Positions 57,819-64,000 of a stretch of 64,000 bases of DNA are shown one piece after another (within the stretch, counting starts at the first letter, position 1; each line of letters opens with the position of its first letter). Where the stretch lies: the NCBI GenBank assembly GCA_035631035.1, contig DASQJL010000060.1, forward strand, positions 95,525 to 159,524, in the 5' to 3' direction. The notes under the pieces are model-generated. The model was not told where the DNA came from. It saw only the letters and a program-made list of their open reading frames with translations, and ran no database searches. Origin of the DNA: Candidatus Binatia bacterium (GTDB lineage: Bacteria > Eisenbacteria > RBG-16-71-46 > SZUA-252). The position numbers and the translations under genes were made by a program.

Positions 57819-58859
57819 CTACGGAGAGGGCGGCGCCGCGGCGCGCTCGGGCGCGCGCAGCCGCTCCGCGGCCTCTTCGGGCGGAACGGCGTTGATATAG
57901 GCGCCGGTCCCCCATTCGAAACCGGAGGCCATCGAGAGCTTGGGCACGATCTCCACGTGCCAGTGATACCACGGAAGCGAGGGGTCGCGCGCGGGCGCGG
58001 AATGGATCAGGAAGTTGTAGCAGGGGCGGTCGAGCGCCGCGCGCATGCGCCGGAGCGTCGAGCCGAGGAGCGCGGCCAGGGCGTCCAGCTCCGCCCGCTC
58101 GGCCGACGTGAAGGACGATTCGTGCCGGAGCGGGAGGATCCAGGTCTCGTAGGCGAACCGCGAAGCGTAGGGCGCCAGCGCGACGAAGCGGTCGTCGCGC
58201 GCGATGAGGCGGTCGCGCGCCTCGAGCTCGTGCGCGATCATGGCGCAGAAGGAGCAGCGCCCCGTCTCGCGCCAGCGCCGCTCGCACTCCGTGAGCTCCT
58301 CGCGCGCCACGTTCGGGATCACCGGCGTCGCGAGGAGCTGGATATGGCTGTGCTCCTGCGAGGCGCCGGCCCAGGCGCCGTAGTTCTTGAACGGAAGCAC
58401 GTAGCGCACGCGCGGGTCGGACGCGTGCGCGCGGGCGCGGTCGCGGCAGACCTCGAGCACCTCCGCGATCCGCTCCACGGCAAGCTCCGAGAGCTCCGCG
58501 TCGTGCTCGGGCGACTCGATGATCACCTCGTGGGCCCCCACGCCCTCCATTCGCTCGTAGATCCCGTCCCGGACCCGCTCCGCCGCTCCCGAGGGACGGA
58601 GCGCCGCGAACTTGTTCGGGATGACGCGCGTTCTCCATCCCGGCGCGTCGGGGCGGGAATCGGGATCGCGCCGCGCGTCCACCTCGGGCGGCGTGTGCCC
58701 CTCGTTCCCCGGGCAGAAGGGGCAGGGTCCGGCGGCCGCGGCGGCCGTGGACGGAGGAGGCGCGGACGAGGGGCGCCGGCCGCGTTCGGGCGCGATCACC
58801 ACCCAGCGCCCCGCGATGGGGTCCTTGCGCAGCTCGGGCGCCTCCGGGGACGTCTCCAC
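57819..58859 (-). CDS. galT: Galactose-1-phosphate uridylyltransferase-like protein
   Basis: It has 346 residues from a GTG at 58859. A zinc-site CPFCPGNE motif (about 38-45) and the catalytic region GASQEHSHIQLLATP are present, with YHWHVEIVPK near the C-terminus. This divergent branch (DUF4931/GalT type) occurs beside glycogen synthase in several phyla, where a role in glycogen or ADP-glucose metabolism is more likely than in galactose use. It lies between the SPOR lipoprotein and glycogen synthase genes. Confidence 0.85.
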   Translation of the reverse strand: METSPEAPELRKDPIAGRWVVIAPERGRRPSSAPPPSTAAAAAGPCPFCPGNEGHTPPEVDARRDPDSRPDAPGWRTRVIPNKFAALRPSGAAERVRDGIYERMEGVGAHEVIIESPEHDAELSELAVERIAEVLEVCRDRARAHASDPRVRYVLPFKNYGAWAGASQEHSHIQLLATPVIPNVAREELTECERRWRETGRCSFCAMIAHELEARDRLIARDDRFVALAPYASRFAYETWILPLRHESSFTSAERAELDALAALLGSTLRRMRAALDRPCYNFLIHSAPARDPSLPWYHWHVEIVPKLSMASGFEWGTGAYINAVPPEEAAERLRAPERAAAPPSP

Positions 58860-58872
58860 GGCGCGAAGTCTA

Positions 58873-59523
58873 CTACGGGCTCGAACGGGTCCGAAACGCG
58901 CCCGGGTACCCCGCCCGGGCCGCCCGGTCGCGAAGCGCCTGCGCCTCCGCCTCGGTCGCGAACGCCCCCAGCCGGACCTTGTAGAGGGACCCCTCGCGCT
59001 GGATGACGAGCTCTGCCTGGAGCCGCCGCGCCGCGGCGCGTCCCACCCGTTCCGCCTCGGCGCGGCTCTCGGAAGCGTGGATCTGCACGCGCCAGAGCCC
59101 CTCCGAGGGCGCAGGAGCGGCCGAATCGCCTCCCGAGGGCCCAGGCACCGATTCCGGCGCGGGCGTGCCGGAGGGACGCTCCGGCGCGTCCGGGGCCGGC
59201 GCGGGCGGCGCCTGGGCGCCTCCCCGGGGCACCGGGTCGGGGAGCGTCGCCAGCTCCCGGGGGGTGATCTGCTCCGAGGGGTCCAGGCGAGCGGGAGCGC
59301 CGGCCGGGCGCTCGGAGGGGACCGGCTCCGGCGGCAGCTCGGCGCGCCGCGTCGGAGGGGCGGGCGCCTCGTGGTCGGGCTCCGCGGGCGCGGCCGCCTC
59401 TCCGCGGCGCGGGGCGTGGGCGCACCCGCCGAGGGCGAGGGCCGCCAAGAGGGCCGCGAGGAGCGCGGCGGGCGCGAGCGGCCGGCGGAGGCGCCGGACG
59501 GGGCCGCCGCTAGAGGAACGCAT
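58873..59523 (-). CDS. SPOR-domain lipoprotein
   Basis: It has 216 residues. A lipobox LALGGC (Cys about 34) is followed by a long Pro/Ala/Glu-rich, probably disordered region (about 40-140) and a SPOR domain (about 142-212; LWRVQIHASESRAEAERVGRAAARRL and YKVRLGAFATEAEAQAL). SPOR domains bind denuded peptidoglycan at division sites. It overlaps the upstream guanylyltransferase gene by 14 bp, so it is part of the surface-sugar operon. Confidence 0.88.
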   Translation of the reverse strand: MRSSSGGPVRRLRRPLAPAALLAALLAALALGGCAHAPRRGEAAAPAEPDHEAPAPPTRRAELPPEPVPSERPAGAPARLDPSEQITPRELATLPDPVPRGGAQAPPAPAPDAPERPSGTPAPESVPGPSGGDSAAPAPSEGLWRVQIHASESRAEAERVGRAAARRLQAELVIQREGSLYKVRLGAFATEAEAQALRDRAARAGYPGAFRTRSSP

Positions 59524-60580
59524 CGCCGCCGGGCTCGGCCTTCAGCCGGGCCACCAGCGCGCGCACTTCCTGCACGCGATCCTTCGGGCAGACCAGGGTG
59601 GCGTCCGGGGTGTGCACGATGACCAGGTCGCGCGCGCCCACGGCGGCGACCAGCCCGCCGTCGGCGAAGGCGACCACGCCGTCGGAGTCGAGGAGGATCG
59701 TCCTCCCCCGCGTCACGTTCGACCCCGATCCCTCCGCCGCCTCCCCCTGCCCCAGCGCCGCCCACGAGCCGAGATCGTCCCAGGCGAACCCGGCGCGCGC
59801 CACGAGGGCGCGCGCGCTCCGCTCCATCACCGCGACGTCGATCGAGACCGACGGGGCCGCACCGTAGTAGCGCAGGAGCGCCGCCTCGTCCTCGGCGAGC
59901 CGCGCGGGGAGCGCGGGAAGGAGCTCCGCGATCTCGGGCGCGTGCGCGCGGATCTCCTCCAGCATGACCCCCGGCGGAAAGAGGAACATCCCCGCGTTCC
60001 AGAGATGCCGTCCGTCCGAGGCGTAGCGGGAGGCGGTCGCCAGGTCCGGCTTTTCGCGGAACGCCGCCACGGTCGCCAGCGGCGAGCCGGGCGCCGTGGC
60101 GGCGCCCACCTCGATGTAGCCGTAGCCCGTCTCCGGACGCGTCGGCGGCATGCAGAAAGTCACGATCGCGCCGCGCTCGAGCGCGGCCTCGCCCGCGCGG
60201 ACCAGCTCCTCCCGGAAGCGCTCCGCCGGCTCCACGCGATGGTCGGAGGGGAGCACCGCGACGACGGCGTCCTCCCCTGCGTCGCGCAGCCACCAGGCCG
60301 CCAGCGCCACCGCGGGCGCCGTGTTCTTCCCCACCGGCTCCCCCACCACGTGGTGGTGCGGGATCTCCGGAACGGCGTCGCGCACCGCGCCCGCCAGGTC
60401 GCGCGCGGTGATGACGAACGTGTCGCGCGGCAGGGCGGCTCCACGAAGCCGCGCCAGCGTGTCGGCCAGCATCGAGCGTTCGGAGAGGAGCGGCAGGAGC
60501 TGCTTCGGCCGGGCGCGGCGCGAGAGCGGCCAGAAGCGCTCGCCGCGCCCTCCCGCCAGGATCACCGGGTGGAGTCGCAT
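59510..60580 (-). CDS. manC: Mannose-1-phosphate guanylyltransferase
   Basis: It has 356 residues. The nucleotidyltransferase start VILAGGRGERFWPLSRRARPKQLL is complete, and NTAPAVALAA, VLPSDHRV, FREKP and WNAGMFLFPP are family blocks. The short form lacks the phosphomannose isomerase half. It makes GDP-mannose for surface polysaccharide. It lies 33 bp downstream of the sugar transferase gene and overlaps the SPOR gene. Confidence 0.92.
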   Translation of the reverse strand: MRLHPVILAGGRGERFWPLSRRARPKQLLPLLSERSMLADTLARLRGAALPRDTFVITARDLAGAVRDAVPEIPHHHVVGEPVGKNTAPAVALAAWWLRDAGEDAVVAVLPSDHRVEPAERFREELVRAGEAALERGAIVTFCMPPTRPETGYGYIEVGAATAPGSPLATVAAFREKPDLATASRYASDGRHLWNAGMFLFPPGVMLEEIRAHAPEIAELLPALPARLAEDEAALLRYYGAAPSVSIDVAVMERSARALVARAGFAWDDLGSWAALGQGEAAEGSGSNVTRGRTILLDSDGVVAFADGGLVAAVGARDLVIVHTPDATLVCPKDRVQEVRALVARLKAEPGGDAFL

Positions 60581-60613
60581 GCGTGGAGCGGTATCACACG
60601 GTGCTGCGGGAGT

Positions 60614-61222
60614 CTAGTAGGCGCCCCGGCCCGAGATCACGGCGGGCACCGTGAGGAGGAGGATCCGCGCGTCCATGGCCGGCGAGTAGCGGTCCACGTA
60701 CTCCAGATCGAGCCGCATCCACTCTTCGAAGGAGAGGTCGCTTCGGCCGGAGATCTGCCAGAGGCAGGTGAGGCCGGGACGCACCGCCAGGCGGCGCAGC
60801 ATCCACGGCTCGTAGCGCTCCACCTCCTCGGGAAAGGGAGGCCTCGGGCCGACCAGGCTCATGTGTCCCTGGACCACGTGCCAGAGCTGCGGCAGCTCGT
60901 CGAGCGACGTCTTCCGGAGCAGGCGCCCCACCCGCGTCACGCGGGGGTCGTTGGTCAGCTTGAAGGCGGGCCACTGGGATTCGTTCAAGTGCAGCAAGAG
61001 GCCGCGAAGCTCCTCGGCGTCCTTCTGCATGGAACGGAGCTTCAGGAAGGTGAACTTGCGCCCGCCGCGCCCCACGCGCACGGCGCGATGGAACACCGGG
61101 CCCGGCGAGTCGAGCTTCACGAGGACGGCGGCGACCGCGATCACGGGGAGCGCCACGATGGAAAGAACGGACCCCAGGGCCAGATCGAGCGCCCGCTTCC
61201 CGAACCGACGGTAGGCCCCCAT
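60614..61222 (-). CDS. Polyprenyl-phosphate sugar-1-phosphate transferase (WbaP/WcaJ core)
   Basis: It has 202 residues. One N-terminal membrane (re-entrant) helix (LALGSVLSIVALPVIAVAAVLV) is followed by the conserved cytosolic core: FTFLKLRSM, KLTNDPRVTRVGRLLRKTSLDELPQLWHVVQGHMSLVGPRPP and VRPGLTCLWQISGRSDLSFEEWMRLDLEYVD. It starts surface polysaccharide synthesis by moving a sugar phosphate onto a lipid carrier. The ATG at 61222 is chosen over a TTG nine bases upstream. It is the first gene of the carbohydrate operon. Confidence 0.93.
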   Translation of the reverse strand: MGAYRRFGKRALDLALGSVLSIVALPVIAVAAVLVKLDSPGPVFHRAVRVGRGGRKFTFLKLRSMQKDAEELRGLLLHLNESQWPAFKLTNDPRVTRVGRLLRKTSLDELPQLWHVVQGHMSLVGPRPPFPEEVERYEPWMLRRLAVRPGLTCLWQISGRSDLSFEEWMRLDLEYVDRYSPAMDARILLLTVPAVISGRGAY

Positions 61223-61277
61223 GCCGCGCAATCTACCACGCCCCGTCGCGGCCCGCGTCCGCCGGGGGAAAAGGAAG

Positions 61278-61303
61278 AGGGCCGCGGCTTGCGCCGCGGC
61301 CCT
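61278..61303 (-). terminator. Hairpin terminator after the repeat-protein gene
   Basis: AGGGCCGCGGC (61278-61288) and GCCGCGGCCCT (61293-61303) form an 11-bp stem with loop TTGC. On the minus strand it is followed by CTTCCTTTTCC. It lies 33 bp after the stop of the large repeat protein. Confidence 0.7.
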
Positions 61304-61335
61304 GAGTTCCCTACGACCGACCCTCGAACAGCGGA

Positions 61336-64000
61336 CTACTTGAGGATCGTGATGCTCTTCACTTCCGATCCGTCGAACTGCGACCAGACCTTCACGAAGT
61401 AGACGCCCGAGGCCAGCTTGGAGCCGGTCGAGGAACGCCCGTCGATCGTGTAGTCGTGGTACCCAGCCTGCATCGTCGTCTCATCCGTGATCGTCTTCAC
61501 CAGGCGGCCCTGCGGGTCGAACATCTGGACCCGAACGGCGCCCGGCTTCGTCGTCATGAAGGAGAGCTTCGCCTGCGGGTTGAGCGGGTTCGGCGAAATG
61601 CTCGCCGCCAAGAACGTTCCGTTCGACTTCACGATGAGCTGCATCGTGGCCTTGAACTGCCCGCCGCCGATGAGAGTGCCCGTGATGTCAACCGTGACGG
61701 TATTGGAGCCGGACGGGAGTCCGGTGAACAGCGTGCGCAGATTCGCCTTGGTGAAGCACGCCGTGATCTCCGTGATCCCATCCGCGTTCTTGTCACCGTC
61801 GATGGACGTCTTCGACGGATCGGCGAGGACGGAGTTGTTCGAGCCGCTCGGATAGACCATCCGGATGCTCGCGAGATTCACGTCGTTGGTGCTGAACGTT
61901 CCGCCGTCCGGCTGGACCTGGACGCACGAGTACGGCTTGCCCGCCGCCAGCGAGATGGTCTTGTTGCCACCCGTAGCGAAGGCCGTCGCCGAGAACGTGT
62001 CCGAGATCGTCGCCGTCGTGGTGGCCGTGGACGACTGTCCATTCGCGGTAACCGTCAGCGTGACCGTGTAGGTTCCGGCCGCGGCGTACGCATGCGAGGT
62101 CGTCGCACCCGTGCCCGTGGAGCCGTCACCGAAGTCCCACGCGTAGGTCAGCGCGTCGCCGTCCGGATCGGACGAGCCCGTGCCATTGAAGTTCACGTTG
62201 ACGCCCGTGATACCGGTGTAGGGGCCGCCCGCGTTGGCGATCGGCGCACGATCCACGTTGTTCACCGTGATCGAGGTCGTCGCATTCGCGCTGCCGCCGT
62301 TTCCATCGGCGCCATGGAACGTCACGCTGTAGCTGCCCGCCTGGGTGAAGCTCGGCGTCCAGCTGAAGGTGCCCGTGTTGTTCCCGTTGTCCGTGAAGGT
62401 CGAACCGGACGGGAGACCGAGTGCCGTGAGGGTCACGTGGTCGCCGTCAGGATCCGTCGCCGTCACGTTGAACGTGATCAGGGTGCCTTCGTTGCCCGAG
62501 GCCGTGGCCGGAGCCGTGACCACCGGGTTCTGGTTCGCGTTGGTCACCGTGACGGCCGTCGTCGCCGAGCCGCTGAGCGCGTTCGACGCCGTGAACGTCA
62601 CGTTGTAGGTGCCCGCATCGGCCAGCGTCGTCGCCCAGCTGAACGTCCCCGAGGTGTTCGAGGCGTTCGCCGTGAACGTCGCCGTGCCGGGAAGCGGAGC
62701 CGCGGTGAGCGAAGCGATCGCGTCACCGTCCGGATCGGACGCCGTCACCGTGAAGGTGATCGTCGTGCCTTCCGCACCCGAAGCCGTCGGCGGAGCCGTA
62801 ACCACCGGCGCCCGGTCGACGTTGTTCACCGTGATGCTCGTGGAAGCCGAACCCGTCAGGGCGTTCGACGCCGTGAACGTCACGCTGTAGGAGCCCGCCT
62901 GCGTGAACGACGGCGTCCAGCTGAAGGTGCCGCTCGTGTTGCCGGCGCCAGCCGTGAACGTCGCGCCCGCCGGGAGCGGAGCGCCCGTGAGCGAAGCAAT
63001 GGCGTCACCGTCCGGATCCGAGGCGCTCACCGTGAAGGTGATCAGGGTTCCCTCGTTGCCGGAAGCCGTCGCGGGAGCCGTAACCACCGGAGCCCGGTCG
63101 ACGTTGGTGACCGTGATCGCCGTCGTCGCCGAACCCGAGAGGGCGTTCGTCGCCGTGAACGTCACGTTGTAGCTGCCCGACTGGCTGAAGCTGGGCGTCC
63201 AGCTGAACGTGCCCGACGTATGGGCCGCGTTCGAGGTGAACGTCGCGCCCGACGGAAGCGGAGCCGCCGTCAGGGTCGTGATCGCTTCGCCATCCGGATC
63301 CACCGCCGACACCGTGAAGGTGATCAGCGTGTTCTCAGCACCCGAAGCCGTCGCGGGAGCCGTGACCACCGGAGCCCGGTCGCCGTTCGTAACCGTGATG
63401 ACCGTCGTCGCCGTGCCCGTGAGGGCGTTCGACGCCGTGAACGTCACGTTGAACGTGCCGGTCTGCGCGTTGGTCGGGGTCCAGCTGAACGTCCCCGAGG
63501 TGTTCGTCGCGTTCGCCGTGAACGTCGCGCCCGAAGGCAGCGGAGCGCCGGTCAGCGAAGCAATCGCGTCGCCGTCGGGATCCGAAGCCGTCACCGTGAA
63601 GGTGAGGAGCGTGTTCGAAGCGCCGCTCGCCGTCGCCGGGGCCGTCACGACCGGAGCACGATCGGTGTTCGTGATCGTGATCGCGGTGGTGGCCGAGCCG
63701 CTCAGCGCGTTCGTAGCGGTGAAGGTGACGGAGTAGCTGCCCGCCTGGGTGAAGTTCGGCGTCCAGGAGAGCGTGCCGCTCGTATTGCCCGCACCCGCCG
63801 CGAACGTCGCGCCCGCCGTGATGGCCGTGCCCGTAGCGGTGAGCGTGGTGATGGGATCCGCATCGGGATCCGAAGCCGTCACCGTGAAGGTGATCAGCGT
63901 GTTCTCGTTACCCGAGGCGGTCGCGGGAGCCGTGACCACCGGCGGCCGGTCGCCGTTCGAGATCGTGATCGCCGTCGTCGCCGAGCCCGAGAGGGCGTTC
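61336..64000 (-). CDS. Large secreted Ig-like/PKD repeat protein with FlgD-like C-terminal domain (N-terminus beyond the window)
   Basis: 888 codons are visible and the frame is open at the right edge. From the N-terminal side there are six Ig-like repeats of about 94 residues plus the end of another (unit: VVTAPATASG, TFTVTASDPDGD, GATFTA, GTFSWTP, VTFTASNAL). Then comes a PKD domain (SSDPDGDALTYAWDFGDGS, YTVTLTV), a unique beta domain of about 140 residues, and a C-terminal FlgD-Ig-like module (ISPNPLNPQAKLSF, GRLVKTI, LASGVYFVKVWS) that ends KSITILK. Such tails resemble sorting or anchoring modules in FCB-group and Eisenbacteria surface proteins. It is likely exported and adhesive. Confidence 0.85.
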   Translation of the reverse strand, partial: NALSGSATTAITISNGDRPPVVTAPATASGNENTLITFTVTASDPDADPITTLTATGTAITAGATFAAGAGNTSGTLSWTPNFTQAGSYSVTFTATNALSGSATTAITITNTDRAPVVTAPATASGASNTLLTFTVTASDPDGDAIASLTGAPLPSGATFTANATNTSGTFSWTPTNAQTGTFNVTFTASNALTGTATTVITVTNGDRAPVVTAPATASGAENTLITFTVSAVDPDGEAITTLTAAPLPSGATFTSNAAHTSGTFSWTPSFSQSGSYNVTFTATNALSGSATTAITVTNVDRAPVVTAPATASGNEGTLITFTVSASDPDGDAIASLTGAPLPAGATFTAGAGNTSGTFSWTPSFTQAGSYSVTFTASNALTGSASTSITVNNVDRAPVVTAPPTASGAEGTTITFTVTASDPDGDAIASLTAAPLPGTATFTANASNTSGTFSWATTLADAGTYNVTFTASNALSGSATTAVTVTNANQNPVVTAPATASGNEGTLITFNVTATDPDGDHVTLTALGLPSGSTFTDNGNNTGTFSWTPSFTQAGSYSVTFHGADGNGGSANATTSITVNNVDRAPIANAGGPYTGITGVNVNFNGTGSSDPDGDALTYAWDFGDGSTGTGATTSHAYAAAGTYTVTLTVTANGQSSTATTTATISDTFSATAFATGGNKTISLAAGKPYSCVQVQPDGGTFSTNDVNLASIRMVYPSGSNNSVLADPSKTSIDGDKNADGITEITACFTKANLRTLFTGLPSGSNTVTVDITGTLIGGGQFKATMQLIVKSNGTFLAASISPNPLNPQAKLSFMTTKPGAVRVQMFDPQGRLVKTITDETTMQAGYHDYTIDGRSSTGSKLASGVYFVKVWSQFDGSEVKSITILK
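62490..64000 (-). repeat. 282-bp tandem repeats in the secreted repeat protein gene
   Basis: Five to six units of about 282 bp (94 codons) follow one another with high nucleotide identity; the GACCGGGCGCC/GATCGGGCTCC boundary (around 62807, 63089, 63371 and 63653) shows the period. The last unit before the PKD domain is shorter. Near-identity of neighbouring units suggests recent duplication or gene conversion. Confidence 0.85.

Noticed and set aside
1..64000. CRISPR arrays, insertion sequences, phage genes, toxin-antitoxin or restriction systems
   Set aside because: I looked for spaced direct repeats, transposase motifs and defence domains and found none; the only tandem repeats are in-frame inside protein genes.

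Overview
The window is a GC-rich, almost fully coding bacterial chromosome segment with short intergenic gaps, frequent ATGA overlaps between genes, one tRNA gene, and no insertion sequence, phage gene or CRISPR array that I can see. Outer-membrane barrels, Sec and lipoprotein signals, a TAT substrate, Ig/PKD repeat proteins with a FlgD-like C-terminal tail, two Tlc-type transporters and a set of general-stress genes point to a Gram-negative, probably uncultivated lineage. Candidatus Eisenbacteria or a neighbouring phylum would fit, but that placement is an inference from gene style and not from a marker gene.

Region 1 to 22 kb is a stress and DNA-protection island. It carries a PIG-L deacetylase (cut by the left edge), a MASE1 sensor kinase, a YtxG/YtxH-type pair, an operon of topoisomerase IB, a DAG kinase-PAP2 fusion, a GSP39-type dehydrogenase and a CheY-like receiver, then CsbD, a GSP17M-like protein, a glycosyltransferase/debranching pair, a second YtxH with a DUF892 protein and a Cys-rich mini-protein, an lmo0937-type peptide, and Ku with LigD. 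In its middle lies an NtrC-type sigma-54 activator with a degenerate partner kinase. Reading the upstream regions by eye, I find -24/-12 (sigma-54) promoter matches in front of nearly every one of these transcription units, and one more in front of a strongly structured, gene-less 186-nt segment that looks like a small RNA (8956-9141). Several of these genes have relatives in the Bacillus sigma-B regulon, so the island looks like a general stress response driven by sigma-54.

Region 22 to 49 kb is mixed. It has a hybrid sensor kinase, a Tlc-like transporter with HEAT repeats followed by a cyclic-nucleotide-binding protein, and an envelope operon (outer-membrane barrel, secreted kinase-like protein, metallophosphoesterase lipoprotein, nucleotide-transporter homologue). 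Amino-acid and general metabolism follows: a Rieske oxidoreductase, a class V aminotransferase with a DadA-like oxidase, a DUF6600 lipoprotein, HIT, an amidase, a group II decarboxylase, DinB, a DEAD-box helicase and arginase.

Region 48 to 55 kb is a second regulatory module: an ECF sigma factor with its membrane anti-sigma factor, two matching ECF-type promoter motifs (one before the sigma gene, one before a membrane-anchored protein made of 23 ten-residue repeats), then a peptidase/beta-propeller/beta-barrel protein and a PrsW-type intramembrane protease. A STAS/HATPase switch pair sits upstream. Region 55 to 64 kb has a SWIB-domain protein, tRNA-Gly(GCC), a carbohydrate and cell-surface operon (sugar-phosphate transferase, mannose-1-P guanylyltransferase, SPOR lipoprotein, GalT-like protein, glycogen synthase) and the C-terminal part of a very large secreted repeat protein that runs off the right edge.
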